From assembly GCF_002938435.1 (NCBI RefSeq), contig NZ_POQT01000027.1, positions 1-62,240 on the forward strand: a stretch of 62,240 bases of DNA, read 5' to 3'. The position numbers were made by a program, and so were the translations under genes. The notes beneath the pieces were generated by a model. The model was not told the origin of the DNA. It made no database searches and saw only the letters and a list, made by a program, of their open reading frames with translations. Shown here one piece after another: positions 32,249 to 42,579 of the stretch. The DNA is from Blastococcus saxobsidens (lineage in GTDB: Bacteria > Actinomycetota > Actinomycetes > Mycobacteriales > Geodermatophilaceae). Every line of letters begins with the position of its first letter. The stretch's first letter is position 1.

Positions 32249-32272
32249 AACCGGCGGACCCGAGGAGGTGCG

Positions 32273-34168
32273 ATGGACGGCGGCTCCATGACCTCCATGG
32301 CCACGATGCGGTCCTTCCGGCGGGACCCGTCCGTGACGGCGCGGCAGCTGCCCCAGGGCACGGTGCGGCGGATCCTGGGCATCGCCCGGCCCTACCGGCG
32401 TGAGCTGGCGTTCTTCCTGCTGCTGGTCGTCGGCTCCTCGGTCATCGGGGTCATCACGCCGCTGCTGGCCGGCGACATCGTGAACCGGATCGCCCGGCTC
32501 GAGGGCACCGCCGGCGGCATCGTGCAGATCGCGCTGGTGATCGGTGCACTGGCCGTCGTCGACGCCGGCATCTCCCTGGGCACCCGGTGGTTCTCCGCCC
32601 GGATCGGCGAAGGCGTCATCTACGACCTGCGCAGCCGCGTCTTCGAGCACGTGCAGCGGATGCCGGTCGCCTTCTTCACCCGCACGCAGACCGGTGCCCT
32701 GGTCAGCCGGCTGAACAACGACGTCGTGGGGGCCCAGCAGGCGTTCACCTCGACCCTGTCGGGCGTCGTCTCCAACGTCATCGGCCTGGTGCTGACCGCC
32801 GGCGTGATGCTCACGCTGTCCTGGCAGATCACCCTGCTGTCGCTGGTCCTGGTGCCGCTCTTCGTCCTGCCCGCGCGCCGGATCGGCAGCCGGCTGCAGG
32901 AGATCACCCGGGAGTCCTACTCCCTCAACGCCTCCATGAACGCGACGATGACCGAGCGGTTCAACGTCGCCGGGGCGCTGCTGGTCAAGCTGTTCGGCCG
33001 GCCCGGGGTCGAGGCCGAGTCCTTCCGCGGGCGGGCGGCGCGGGTCCGCGACATCGGCGTCCTGTCGGCCATGTACGGCCGGACCTTCTTCGTCGCGCTG
33101 ACGCTGGTCGCCTCGCTGGCGACGGCGCTGGTCTACGGGCTCGGCGGGTGGCTCGCGTTCACCGGGGAGCTCAGCCCCGGTGACGTCGTCGCGCTGGCCC
33201 TGCTGCTGTCCCGGCTCTACGGCCCGCTGACCGCGCTGGCCAACGTCCGGGTCGACGTGATGAGCGCGATGGTGAGCTTCGACCGGGTCTTCGAGGTCCT
33301 CGACCTGCCGCCGATGATCCGCGAGGTACCCGACGCGGTCGCCGTCCCGGCGGACGACCGGTCGATCGAGTTCGACCACGTGGCGTTCAGCTATCCCGCG
33401 GGGGCGGACGTCTCGCTGCCGTCACTGGAGGAGGTGTCGCTGCCCGAGCACGGGGGGCCGGTCGACGTCCTCCACGACATCACCTTCCGCGTGGCCCCGG
33501 GCCAGCTCGTGGCCCTGGTCGGGCACTCCGGCGCCGGCAAGTCGACCATCGCCCACCTGGTGCCGCGGCTCTACGACGTCACCGGCGGCGCGGTGCGGGT
33601 GGGGGGCCTGGACGTCCGGCGGGCGACGCTGGCCTCGCTCCAGGACGCGATCGGCGTCGTCAGCCAGGACTCCCACCTCTTCCACGACACGATGCGCGCC
33701 AACCTGATGTACGCGCGGCCGGACGCCACCGACGACCAGGTCTGGGAGGCGCTCACCGGCGCCCGCATCGCCGACCTCGTACGGTCGCTGCCGGAAGGGC
33801 TGGACACCGTCGTGGGCGACCGCGGCTACCGGCTCTCCGGCGGGGAGAAGCAGCGGCTGGCCATCGCCCGCGTCCTGCTCAAGGCGCCGGGGATCGTGAT
33901 CCTCGACGAAGCGACCGCCCACCTGGACAGCGAGTCGGAGGCGGCGGTCCAGCATGCCCTGGACACCGCGCTCGCCGGCCGCACCTCGCTGGTCATCGCG
34001 CACCGGCTGTCCACGATCCGCAGCGCCGACCAGATCCTCGTCATCGACGAGGGCCGGATCGTGGAGACGGGGACGCACGAAGAGCTGCTGGGCCGCGGCG
34101 GCCGCTACGCCGACCTCTACCGGACGCAGTTCGCCGACAGCGAGCGCGACCCGGCCGCCGTCGCCTGA
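32273..34168 (+). CDS. ABC exporter half-transporter (fused membrane and ATPase domains)
   Basis: 631 residues. An N-terminal domain of six membrane helices (about 40-330) is followed by an ABC domain with GHSGAGKST near 417, LSGGEKQRLAIARVLL and VILDEATAHLDSESE. The H-loop is in LVIAHRLSTI. The order TMD-NBD and the RYADLYRTQF tail are those of MsbA/LmrA-type exporters, which work as dimers. GAGGAGG precedes ATG 32273. The exported compound (lipid or drug) cannot be predicted. It is probably a single gene, with NTF2-like protein downstream after a 255-base gap. Confidence 0.92.
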   Translation: MDGGSMTSMATMRSFRRDPSVTARQLPQGTVRRILGIARPYRRELAFFLLLVVGSSVIGVITPLLAGDIVNRIARLEGTAGGIVQIALVIGALAVVDAGISLGTRWFSARIGEGVIYDLRSRVFEHVQRMPVAFFTRTQTGALVSRLNNDVVGAQQAFTSTLSGVVSNVIGLVLTAGVMLTLSWQITLLSLVLVPLFVLPARRIGSRLQEITRESYSLNASMNATMTERFNVAGALLVKLFGRPGVEAESFRGRAARVRDIGVLSAMYGRTFFVALTLVASLATALVYGLGGWLAFTGELSPGDVVALALLLSRLYGPLTALANVRVDVMSAMVSFDRVFEVLDLPPMIREVPDAVAVPADDRSIEFDHVAFSYPAGADVSLPSLEEVSLPEHGGPVDVLHDITFRVAPGQLVALVGHSGAGKSTIAHLVPRLYDVTGGAVRVGGLDVRRATLASLQDAIGVVSQDSHLFHDTMRANLMYARPDATDDQVWEALTGARIADLVRSLPEGLDTVVGDRGYRLSGGEKQRLAIARVLLKAPGIVILDEATAHLDSESEAAVQHALDTALAGRTSLVIAHRLSTIRSADQILVIDEGRIVETGTHEELLGRGGRYADLYRTQFADSERDPAAVA

Positions 34169-34308
34169 CCCTGAACCAGAGCCTTGGTGGTGGCGCTGCG
34201 CGCACAACCGCGCACGCCCCGTCGTGGGCGCTCGGGCGAGGCGGAAAACCTTGCTGAGCGCGGCGGAGAACACCGGCGAGCGTCGAACGGTCCGTCCCGA
34301 TGGAGCAC

Positions 34309-34345
34309 TAGCGTCACTCCTGTCCCGGGCGGCCGCAGCCGGGAC
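34309..34345 (+). promoter_or_regulatory. candidate promoter and hairpin before the NTF2-like gene
   Basis: TAGCGT (34309-34314) is a good -10 box. A stem of GTCCCGG (34322-34328) and CCGGGAC (34339-34345) would lie in the first part of the leader. GAGGAGGAG precedes GTG 34424. The remainder of the 34169-34423 gap shows nothing further. Confidence 0.35.
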
Positions 34346-34423
34346 GCGTGACCGGGCCGGCGCGGTCACGAAGGAACTTGAGCACCGTCGGGATTCACCG
34401 ACGAACGCCGGCGAGGAGGAGAC

Positions 34424-34888
34424 GTGACCGCAGCGCACCCGCAGGACGCCCAGATCCGAGCGCTGTACGCGCAGTTCGTCGACGGCTGGAACCGGCGCAG
34501 CGGCGCGGCGGTGGCGGCCGGGTTCGCCGACGACGGCGACATCATCGGGTTCGACGGCACCCACCACCGCGGCCGGCTGTCCATCGCCGCCGACCTGCGC
34601 CAGGTGTTCGGCAGCCACGAGACCCCGGCCTACGTGGCGGTGGTGCGTTCGGTGCGGCCGGTCGGTCCCGGCGTCGCGATGCTCACCGCGCACGCCGGGA
34701 TGATCCCGGCGAACGGCAACGACCTCGACCCGTCGCTGAACGCGGTCCACACGATGGTCGCCGTGGACGAGGGCCGGGGGCGTTGGCGGATCTCCCTGTT
34801 CCAGGTCACGCCGGCGTCGTGGGACCAGCACCCGGAGGCCCGTGAGGCGCTCACCGAGGAGCTGCGGGGGCTGCTCATCCCGCAGTGA
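34424..34888 (+). CDS. SgcJ/EcaC-type NTF2-like protein
   Basis: 154 residues. Sequence features QIRALYAQFVDGWNRRSGAAVAAGFADDGDIIGFDG and a C-terminal beta sheet ending in ISLFQVTPASWD match the SnoaL/SgcJ branch of the NTF2-like superfamily, small cone-shaped domains that bind hydrophobic ligands. The GTG start is preceded by GAGGAGGAG. No biosynthetic cluster surrounds it, so its role is open; it converges on the DUF881 gene. Confidence 0.8.
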   Translation: MTAAHPQDAQIRALYAQFVDGWNRRSGAAVAAGFADDGDIIGFDGTHHRGRLSIAADLRQVFGSHETPAYVAVVRSVRPVGPGVAMLTAHAGMIPANGNDLDPSLNAVHTMVAVDEGRGRWRISLFQVTPASWDQHPEAREALTEELRGLLIPQ

Positions 34889-34897
34889 CTCCGCGAG

Positions 34898-35737
34898 TCA
34901 GTCGACGGTGGCGTCCACGGTGACGACGTCGGCCTGGCGCACGACCGCCGTGCCCCCGACGCGCCCGACGTCGGCGACGACGCCACCGGTGACGTTGAGC
35001 GCCACCTCCATGGCCGCGGGTGGACCGACGACGCGGAACTCGTAGGGGCTGTCCAGCGGGATGCCGTCGATGCGCAGCGCGCCGGGGGAGCCGCTCACCG
35101 CGCTCGAGACCACCACGCGGACGCCGTCGACCTGCATGGCTTCGGCGCCGGCCCCGCGCAGCTCCTGGATGGCGTCCAGGACGACCGAGGCAGGAACGGC
35201 GCCGTCGGGGTCCTGGATGGTCAGGGCGACGCCCGGGCCGCTGGCCGGCAGTGTCCCGTTGAGGATGCCGATCGCCTCGGCGCGGGCGCGGGCCTCCTCG
35301 GCCGCTCGGTCGGACTGGCGCTGGCCGGTCGAGAGCTCCTCGACCGTCTGCCGGGTCCGGGCGATCTGCCGGCGCAGCTCCGCCTCGCGGGTGTTGAGCT
35401 CCTCGAGGATCAGGACCAGGTCCTCCTCGCGGGTGGCGACCTGGGGGTCGGGCTCGGCGGTGCTGCGGATCTGCACGGTGAGCGCGAAGCCCAGGACCAG
35501 GGCGACGACGGTGCTGGCGGCCAGTGCCGTCGGCCGGCTCCAGGCGCGGGAGCGGCCTGACCCTCCACCTGAGGTCGAGGGCTGGGGATTCCCGGCCGAG
35601 GTCGCCGGGCCGTCTGTGGTGGCGTCGGGATCGTCGGCCGGGGCACCGGCCGGTTCCCCGGCGACCGCGTGCACCTCGGGCGAGGCGTCGTCCGGATCCG
35701 GGCTCGGAGGCCCGTCCGTCGTCCGCTCGTCGTCCAT
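34898..35737 (-). CDS. DUF881-family membrane-anchored protein
   Basis: 279 residues. A long acidic, Pro-rich N-terminal tail (about 1-65) precedes one membrane segment (about 70-90). A coiled-coil region follows (EDLVLILEELNTREAELRRQIARTR), then a DUF881 domain (ILNGTLPASGPGVALTIQDPDG, then VLDAIQELRGAGAEAMQVDGVRV). Members are common near cell-division genes in actinobacteria, but no division gene is adjacent here. Function is unknown. Confidence 0.88.
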   Translation of the reverse strand: MDDERTTDGPPSPDPDDASPEVHAVAGEPAGAPADDPDATTDGPATSAGNPQPSTSGGGSGRSRAWSRPTALAASTVVALVLGFALTVQIRSTAEPDPQVATREEDLVLILEELNTREAELRRQIARTRQTVEELSTGQRQSDRAAEEARARAEAIGILNGTLPASGPGVALTIQDPDGAVPASVVLDAIQELRGAGAEAMQVDGVRVVVSSAVSGSPGALRIDGIPLDSPYEFRVVGPPAAMEVALNVTGGVVADVGRVGGTAVVRQADVVTVDATVD

Positions 35738-35744
35738 CGCTCCC

Positions 35745-35750
35745 AGACTA
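35745..35750 (-). promoter_or_regulatory. -10 box placed for a leaderless DUF881 transcript
   Basis: On the minus strand TAGTCT (plus 35745-35750) is followed by 7 bases and the ATG at 35737. The 7-base gap reads GGGAGCG, too close to act as a normal Shine-Dalgarno sequence. Confidence 0.45.
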
Positions 35751-35798
35751 GGTGAGCCGCGGCCTGCGGTGGCGGTGGTCGCGGGCGCGCCCCGCCGC

Positions 35799-36302
35799 TC
35801 AGCGCGAGCTGGGCGAACGGCCCGAACCCGGGGCGGCCTCGGACCGCAGCAGCGGCAGCGTGCGCCAGGGCACGACGCAGGACAGCGCCACGACGCTCGT
35901 CGACCGCACGACGGACGCCGACCGGTTCAGCTGCACCAGGATCTGCTGCAGCGACTCGTGCGAGGAGGCGGCGACCCGGCAGATGACGTCGCCGCTGCCG
36001 GTGGTCGCGTGCGCCTCGAGGATGCCGGGGATCGCTGCGAGTTCCCGGTGCACCTCTTCGAGCGCGCCCTGGGCGATCTCCAGGGTGACGAACGCCTGCA
36101 CGCCGAAGCCGGCCGCGGTCACGTCGATCTCCGGGCCGAAGCCGGAGACGATGCCCGCTCGTTCCAGTCGCTGCAGCCGCGCCGTCGCCGTCGCCCGGGC
36201 CACGCCGACGATGCGGGCGATCTCCTGCAGCCCGGTCCGCGGGTGCTCGTGCAGCGCCTCCAGGAGGGCGACGTCCAGCATGTCGAGGGCGGGTGCGGGC
36301 AC
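35799..36302 (-). CDS. Lrp/AsnC-family transcriptional regulator
   Basis: 167 residues. An N-terminal winged HTH (LDVALLEALHEHPRTGLQEIARIVGVARATATARLQRLE) is followed by the RAM ligand-binding domain (FVTLEIAQGALEEVHRELAAIPGI and GSGDVICRVAASSHESLQQIL). GTG 36302 is preferred because GGAGA lies just upstream; an ATG nine codons earlier is possible. It is divergent from hppD, and a perfect palindrome lies between them. The likely role is control of the adjacent tyrosine catabolic genes in response to an amino acid or aromatic acid. Confidence 0.92.
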   Translation of the reverse strand: MPAPALDMLDVALLEALHEHPRTGLQEIARIVGVARATATARLQRLERAGIVSGFGPEIDVTAAGFGVQAFVTLEIAQGALEEVHRELAAIPGILEAHATTGSGDVICRVAASSHESLQQILVQLNRSASVVRSTSVVALSCVVPWRTLPLLRSEAAPGSGRSPSSR

Positions 36303-36333
36303 GGGTCTCCGATCTCCGAGTTCCGGCATCGAG

Positions 36334-37681
<1,348 letters not shown>

Positions 37682-37684
<3 letters not shown>

Positions 37685-37752
37685 AGAAGGACCCCGCTGC
37701 CCCCCGCCACTCGCTCCGCTCGCGGCGGGTCCCTGCAGCGGGGCCGTTCCAG
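37682..37752 (+). repeat. stop-adjacent folded repeat, copy C (between hppD and hmgA)
   Basis: It begins with the hppD TGA and ends CCGTTCCAG. Outer arms CCCCGCTGC (37692-37700) and GCAGCGGGG (37735-37743) pair perfectly; inner arms CCCGCC (37703-37708) and GGCGGG (37724-37729) also pair. It ends 14 bases before the hmgA start, inside what is otherwise one operon. Confidence 0.85.
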
Positions 37753-37766
37753 AAAGGTCACCACAG

Positions 37767-38969
37767 ATGGCGCACTACCGGCAGGTGGGGGAGGTGCCGC
37801 GGAAACGGCACACCCAGTTCCGTCGTCCCGACGGGCGGCTGTACTCCGAGGAGCTGATGGGGGAGGAGGGCTTCTCCTCCGACAGCGCGTTGCTCTACCA
37901 CCGCGGCGTCCCCAGCTCGCTGGTCGACGCCCGGCCGTGGGAGCTGCCCGACCAGGCGACGACGCCGAACAGCCCGCTGGTGCCCCGGCACCTGAAGCTG
38001 CACGACCTCTTCCCCGGCGAGGAGCACAAGAGCGTCGACCCGGTCACCGGGCGCCGGCTGGTCCTGGGCAACGCCGACGTCCGCATCTCCTACGCGGTGT
38101 CTTGCCTGACCAGCCCGCTGTACCGCAACGCGGTCGGCGACGAGTGCGTGTTCGTCGAACGGGGGACGGCGACGGTCGAAACTGTCTTCGGTGCGCTGCA
38201 GGTCGGGCCGGGGGACTACGTCGTCCTGCCGCGGGCGACGACGCACCGCTGGATCCCGACCGGCGAGGAGCCGTTGCGCACCTACGCGATCGAGGCCAGC
38301 GGCCACATCGCCCCGCCGAAGCGCTACCTGTCGCGGTACGGGCAGTTCCTCGAGCACGCGCCCTACTGCGAGCGGGACCTGCGGGCGCCGGCGGAGCCGC
38401 TGCTGGCCGAGGGCGCCGACGTCGAGGTCTTCGTCAAGCACCGCGGGGACGGTCCCGGTGGCCTGGCCGGCACCGTGCACGTCGTGCCGGAGCACCCGTT
38501 CGACGTCGTCGGCTGGGACGGCTGCCTCTACCCGTACGCCTTCGACGTGGCCGACTTCGAGCCGATCACCGGACGGGTGCACCAGCCGCCGCCGGTGCAC
38601 CAGGTCTTCGAGGGGCCGAACTTCGTCATCTGCAACTTCGTGCCGCGCAAGGTCGACTACCACCCGCTCGCGGTACCGGTGCCGTACTACCACTCGAACG
38701 TCGACTCCGACGAGATCATGTTCTACGTCGCCGGCGACTACGAGGCGCGCAAGGGGTCGGGCATCGGCAAGGGGTCGGTGACCGTGCACCCCGGCGGGCA
38801 CTCGCACGGTCCGCAGCCGGCCGCGGTCGAGGCGTCGCTGGGGGCCGAGCGGTTCGACGAGCTCGCCGTCATGGTCGACACCTTCCGGCCGCTGGGCCTG
38901 GGTGAGGGAGGCACGGCGGTGGACGACGGCCGCTACGCGTGGTCCTGGTCGGGGCGCGGACCCTCGTGA
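37767..38969 (+). CDS. hmgA: homogentisate 1,2-dioxygenase
   Basis: Iron cupin enzyme that opens the homogentisate ring to maleylacetoacetate. The product has 400 residues. The N-terminal HYRQVGEVPRKRHTQF, the mid-protein SEILHVH-equivalent SNVDSDEIMFYVAGDYEAR (Glu/His ligands) and GGHSHGPQP (His) are characteristic. AAAGG precedes the ATG. Its TGA overlaps the GTG start of the next gene. Confidence 0.95.
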   Translation: MAHYRQVGEVPRKRHTQFRRPDGRLYSEELMGEEGFSSDSALLYHRGVPSSLVDARPWELPDQATTPNSPLVPRHLKLHDLFPGEEHKSVDPVTGRRLVLGNADVRISYAVSCLTSPLYRNAVGDECVFVERGTATVETVFGALQVGPGDYVVLPRATTHRWIPTGEEPLRTYAIEASGHIAPPKRYLSRYGQFLEHAPYCERDLRAPAEPLLAEGADVEVFVKHRGDGPGGLAGTVHVVPEHPFDVVGWDGCLYPYAFDVADFEPITGRVHQPPPVHQVFEGPNFVICNFVPRKVDYHPLAVPVPYYHSNVDSDEIMFYVAGDYEARKGSGIGKGSVTVHPGGHSHGPQPAAVEASLGAERFDELAVMVDTFRPLGLGEGGTAVDDGRYAWSWSGRGPS

Positions 38970-40162
38970 CCTGGGTGGACCTCCCCGAGGGCACCGGTTT
39001 CGGGATCGGGAACCTGCCGCTGGGGGTGTTCCTCGGTGGCGGGCGCCCCGGGTTCCGGCACGGTGTGCGCATCGGCGACCGCGTGCTCGACCTGTTCGCG
39101 GTGACCGGGCTGCCGGTGCACGCCACCGGGACCCTCGACCCCTTCCTCGTCGCGGGGCCGGGCGCCTGGCGCACGCTGCGCGAGCAGGTCACCGAGTGGC
39201 TGACCGGGGTGCGCCACCGCGCGCGCGTGGAGCCGCACCTGCTGCCGATCGACGAGGTGCGGATGTGCCGGCCGATCGGCGTCCCGAACTACGTGGACTT
39301 CTACAGCTCGAAGGCGCACGCCCAGAACGTCGGCCGGCTGTTCCGCCCGGACGCCGATCCGCTGCCGCCGAACTGGCGGCACCTGCCGATCGGCTACCAC
39401 GGTCGCGCCGGCACGGTGGTGGTGTCGGGGACCCCGGTCGTCCGGCCCTGCGGCCAGCTCGGCCCGCCCACCGGCGGGCTGCCGCCGTTCGGTCCGACCG
39501 CCCGGCTGGACCTCGAAGCCGAGGTGGGCTTCGTGGTGGGGGCGCCGTCCGAGCCGGGGGAGCGGGTGCCCGTGGCCGACCTCGCCGAGCACGTGTTCGG
39601 GGCCTGCCTGGTCAACGACTGGTCCGCGCGCGACCTGCAGGCCTGGGAGTACCAGCCGCTGGGGCCGTTCCTCGGCAAGTCGTTCCAGACGTCGATGTCG
39701 CCGTGGGTCGTGCCGCTGGCCGCGCTCGGGGCGGCCCGCGTGCCGCCGCCGGCCCGCGACACCGAGCTGCTGCCCTACCTGCGCGACGACGGCGACCCGT
39801 GGGGCCTGGACCTGGCCCTCGAGGTGCGGATCAACGGGCAGCTGGTCAGCCGGCCGCCCTTCCGCGACATGTACTGGACGCCGGCCCAGCAGCTCGCGCA
39901 CCTGACCGTGAACGGCGCCTCGACGCTGCCCGGCGAGCTGTTCGCCTCCGGCACGGTCAGCGGCACCTCGCCAGAGGAGTGGGGCTCGCTGCTGGAGCTG
40001 ACTGCGAACGGGACGCGGCCGCTGACGCTCGCCGACGGCTCGACCCGCACCTTCCTCGAGGACGGCGACACGGTGAGCATCACCGCCACCGCTCCAGGGC
40101 CGGGGGACTCCAGCCTCGGCTTCGGCGAGGTGAGCGGTCAGGTCCTCCCAGCGCGGGCCTGA
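38966..40162 (+). CDS. fahA: fumarylacetoacetase
   Basis: Hydrolyses fumarylacetoacetate to fumarate and acetoacetate, the last step of the pathway. The product has 398 residues. YVDFYSSKAHAQNVGRLFR, the catalytic region LPIGYHGRAGT, and NDWSARDLQAWEYQPLGPFLGKSF with metal ligands are all present. GTG 38966 is chosen because it overlaps the hmgA stop and gives the family N-terminus TWVDLPEGTGF. A maleylacetoacetate isomerase gene is not in the window; it may lie elsewhere or use a thiol-dependent route. Confidence 0.95.
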   Translation: MTWVDLPEGTGFGIGNLPLGVFLGGGRPGFRHGVRIGDRVLDLFAVTGLPVHATGTLDPFLVAGPGAWRTLREQVTEWLTGVRHRARVEPHLLPIDEVRMCRPIGVPNYVDFYSSKAHAQNVGRLFRPDADPLPPNWRHLPIGYHGRAGTVVVSGTPVVRPCGQLGPPTGGLPPFGPTARLDLEAEVGFVVGAPSEPGERVPVADLAEHVFGACLVNDWSARDLQAWEYQPLGPFLGKSFQTSMSPWVVPLAALGAARVPPPARDTELLPYLRDDGDPWGLDLALEVRINGQLVSRPPFRDMYWTPAQQLAHLTVNGASTLPGELFASGTVSGTSPEEWGSLLELTANGTRPLTLADGSTRTFLEDGDTVSITATAPGPGDSSLGFGEVSGQVLPARA

Positions 40163-40206
40163 TCGGCGAGCCGCCGTCCCAAAGCCGCGGGTATGCGGCT
40201 CGCGGC

Positions 40207-40227
40207 GGGTGCGTACCCGGCGCACCC
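40207..40227 (+). terminator. hairpin after fahA
   Basis: GGGTGCG (40207-40213) and CGCACCC (40221-40227) pair perfectly with a 7-base loop, 44 bases after the fahA stop. Confidence 0.45.
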
Positions 40228-40402
40228 CTCCTGGACGGGGGAACGTCGGTGCGCGGCAGTTGAGTACGCCGCCCGTCCCCGGGATCGTCCGTCCCGCCTC
40301 CAGCCGCCGGCGACCTCGTCGGACTCGCCGAACCCGGACCGGACCGGCACTCCTCCCTGGGGCGGGAGCCGTCCCGCCGGCCGCTGCCCTCGTCGTCCAT
40401 CG

Positions 40403-40421
40403 CACCGCCACCCGGGCGGTG
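40403..40421 (-). terminator. hairpin after the aldehyde dehydrogenase gene
   Basis: CACCGCC (40403-40409) and GGCGGTG (40415-40421) pair perfectly with a 5-base loop, 60 bases downstream of the minus-strand dehydrogenase stop. Confidence 0.4.
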
Positions 40422-40481
40422 TCCCGCCCTGCTGGTGGACCCGTCGGCTGCTTCCCCGGGGACTCGGACCGCCCTTGCGTG

Positions 40482-42002
40482 TCAGGACCGAGCGGGAAGG
40501 ACCAGCACTCCGTCGACCCGCCTCGGGATGCCCGGCTCCTCGTCCCTCAGCTCGACGGGCAGCAACTCCCGGGGCGCTGACTGCCATGCGACGGGGCGCA
40601 GGAATCTGCGGATGGCGCTCGTACCCACCGACGTGTGCGCGGTGTTGGTGGAGGGCCATGGACCGCCGTGGTGCTGGGCCCAGGTGACCGCGACACCCGT
40701 GGGGTAGCCGTTGAACAGCAGTCTGCCGCTCCGGCTCCCCAGGACGCGGACGATGGCCGGCGTCAGGTCGCTGTGCCCGGCCCCCGTGTGCACGGTCATC
40801 GTCAGAGAAGCGGGTAGGCCGTCCAGTGCGGTGAGGAGCTCCGCCTCGTCGGCATACCTCGCCACCACGGCGACGGGGCCGAACACCTCCTCGTGCGCTA
40901 CCCGGGGCAGCGTGCCGGCGTCGACGCTGAGGAGCAGCGGTACGGCCTCGTACCCGACCCCGCGGGCAGGCCCGCCTCGAGCCGCCGTCGTCATGCCCGG
41001 CGTCGAGGCCAGGCGGTCCGTGTCCTCGGCGTAGGAGCGCGCAATCCGCTCGCTGAGCAGCACGTGCGGCTCGACGCCGTCGAAGAACTCCGACATGGCC
41101 TCGATCAACCGGTCGCCGGCGGGGCCGACGGGGACGAAGGCCAGCCCCGGCTTGGTGCAGAACTGGCCGGACCCGAGGGTCATCGAACCGCCCAGGCCGC
41201 GGCCGATCTCCTCGGCGCGCCCGACGGCTGCGCCCGACGTGACGACCACGGGATTGAGACTGCTCAACTCGCCGTAGAAGGGAATGGGGTCTGGGCGCGC
41301 GTCGATGAGGCGGACGATCGCCTGGCCGCCCGCGAGGGAGCCGGTGAAGCCGACGGCCCGGATGGCCGGGTGTTGCACGAGCGCGACACCGGCCTCGACG
41401 CCGTGCACGACGCCGAGCGTGCCAGCGGGCGCACCTGCGGCCGCGGCCGCGGCTGACATCACGTCGAAGCACAGTTGTGAGGTGGCCGGGTGCGCCCCGT
41501 GGGCCTTGACAACGACGGGGCTTCCGGCCGCGAGGGCGGAAGCCGTGTCGCCACCGGGGACCGAGAAGGCGAGCGGGAAGTTGGACGCACCGAAGACGGC
41601 GACCGGTCCGAGTGGGACGAGCATCCGGCGCAGGTCGGGTCGGGGGCCCATGGGGCTGTCCCCGGCGTGGTCGATCGCGGCCTCGAGGTAACTGCCCTCC
41701 TCGAGCACCTCCGCGAACAGGCGGAACTGGTAGCACGTGCGGGTCAGCTCGCCGTTGAGCCGTGTCACGCCGAGCGCGGTCTCCCGATCGGCGGTTCCGA
41801 CGATGTCGGCCCGGCGCGCCTCCAGCCCGTCTGCCAGTGCTCGCAAAAGGGCGCCGCGACCGTCCCGCCCGAGCGTGTCGAGACCGGGCGCGGCGAGCGC
41901 GGCGGCGTGTGCCAGGCGGTCGACCTCGTCCGGCGTGGTCTCCCGCGTCACGACCTCGACGGGTTGCCCGGTCCGGGGGTCGATGCTCTGGACGTCGGTC
42001 AT
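40482..42002 (-). CDS. aldehyde dehydrogenase, 2,5-dioxovalerate (2-oxoglutarate semialdehyde) type
   Basis: NAD(P)-dependent aldehyde dehydrogenase, 506 residues. The catalytic nucleophile is Cys282 in GSGQFCTKPG; the FYGELSSLNPVV region holds the conserved Glu position. N-terminal QSIDPRTGQP and the GPVAVFGASNFPLAFSVPGGDTASALAAG stretch are typical of 2-oxoglutarate-semialdehyde dehydrogenases that finish oxidative pentose, glucarate or hydroxyproline breakdown. ATG 42002 has GAGGAGAG upstream. It is divergent from the YciI and importer genes and probably serves the same catabolic route. The exact substrate is inferred. Confidence 0.85.
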   Translation of the reverse strand: MTDVQSIDPRTGQPVEVVTRETTPDEVDRLAHAAALAAPGLDTLGRDGRGALLRALADGLEARRADIVGTADRETALGVTRLNGELTRTCYQFRLFAEVLEEGSYLEAAIDHAGDSPMGPRPDLRRMLVPLGPVAVFGASNFPLAFSVPGGDTASALAAGSPVVVKAHGAHPATSQLCFDVMSAAAAAAGAPAGTLGVVHGVEAGVALVQHPAIRAVGFTGSLAGGQAIVRLIDARPDPIPFYGELSSLNPVVVTSGAAVGRAEEIGRGLGGSMTLGSGQFCTKPGLAFVPVGPAGDRLIEAMSEFFDGVEPHVLLSERIARSYAEDTDRLASTPGMTTAARGGPARGVGYEAVPLLLSVDAGTLPRVAHEEVFGPVAVVARYADEAELLTALDGLPASLTMTVHTGAGHSDLTPAIVRVLGSRSGRLLFNGYPTGVAVTWAQHHGGPWPSTNTAHTSVGTSAIRRFLRPVAWQSAPRELLPVELRDEEPGIPRRVDGVLVLPARS

Positions 42003-42172
42003 GGCTCTCCTCGTTGGGCAGGTGACGGGTGGCGCCTGCAGCCCTCTCGGCCCGACGCCGAAAAGGTCGCCGAGCGGATATGCGGCATTTCCAGACCCGC
42101 AAGGTACATGCGGAGAACGCGTCGTGGTCACGGCACGGCGTCGGATATGGTCTGCGCCGGAGTCGCGACCAA

Positions 42173-42204
42173 TTGCTGCGATCCGTCCCATTCGCCCCTA
42201 CTCT
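42173..42204 (+). promoter_or_regulatory. candidate yciI promoter
   Basis: TTGCTG (42173-42178) and TACTCT (42199-42204) are separated by 20 bases, longer than ideal. GAGGA precedes the ATG at 42224. In the same divergent region CGGATATG occurs twice (42075 and 42142). Confidence 0.3.
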
Positions 42205-42223
42205 CTCCTGCGAGGAAACGGCC

Positions 42224-42508
42224 ATGCCCGCAACATTCGTCGTGCAGTACTCCTATGTGTCCGACATCCTCGACCGGCGCCAGCCGTACCGCGCCGAACA
42301 TCTCGGCAGGATCACAGCAGCGGCCTCGGACGGCAGGGTGCTGCTGTCGGGGGCTCTCGCTGATCCGGTCGACGGGGCCGTTCTCGTGTTCCGGGCGGAC
42401 GGCCGAGCGCAGGTCGAGGAGTGGGTTCGGGCGGACCCGTACCACGTGGCCGGACTGATCACCGACTTCACCGTCCGAGAGATCACGCTGGTGGTTCCGA
42501 CCGCCTGA
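42224..42508 (+). CDS. YciI-like protein
   Basis: 94 residues. FVVQYSYVSDILDRRQPYRAEHLGRI carries the conserved His (RAEHL), and DPVDGAVLVFRADGRAQVEEWVRADPYHVAGLI the Asp-Pro-Y/F motif (ADPYH) of the YciI family, a ferredoxin-like fold proposed to act on small substrates. ATG has GAGGA upstream. It is a single gene, ended by a strong hairpin, upstream of the importer operon; its function is unknown. Confidence 0.88.
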   Translation: MPATFVVQYSYVSDILDRRQPYRAEHLGRITAAASDGRVLLSGALADPVDGAVLVFRADGRAQVEEWVRADPYHVAGLITDFTVREITLVVPTA

Positions 42509-42553
42509 CCTGCGACTTCGCCGAGCGGAAACGATGCACCGCGGTCGCGTCGT

Positions 42554-42579
42554 CCGCGGGGACCGTGTCGGTCCCGCGG
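42554..42579 (+). terminator. hairpin after the YciI gene
   Basis: CCGCGGGGACC (42554-42564) pairs with GGTCCCGCGG (42570-42579), leaving one bulged G, with a 5-base loop. It separates the YciI transcript from the importer promoter. Confidence 0.55.

Larger units (their letters stand above)
40163..40481. other. convergent intergenic region after fahA
   Basis: I see no gene in these 319 bases. Both flanking genes end here, and there is one hairpin for each direction. The plus-strand frames that stay open lack starts with ribosome-binding sites and any family resemblance. It marks the left edge of the accessory block. Confidence 0.5.

Noticed and set aside
40163..40481. A decayed gene or mobile-element scar between fahA and the aldehyde dehydrogenase gene
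   Set aside because: No frame shows a recognisable protein fragment and there are no flanking repeats. It reads as intergenic DNA with two terminator-like hairpins.
42075..42149. Direct repeat CGGATATG (42075 and 42142) as an operator pair in the divergent dehydrogenase/YciI region
   Set aside because: Eight bases twice in 75 bases with no symmetry and no helical phasing to a promoter is not enough evidence.
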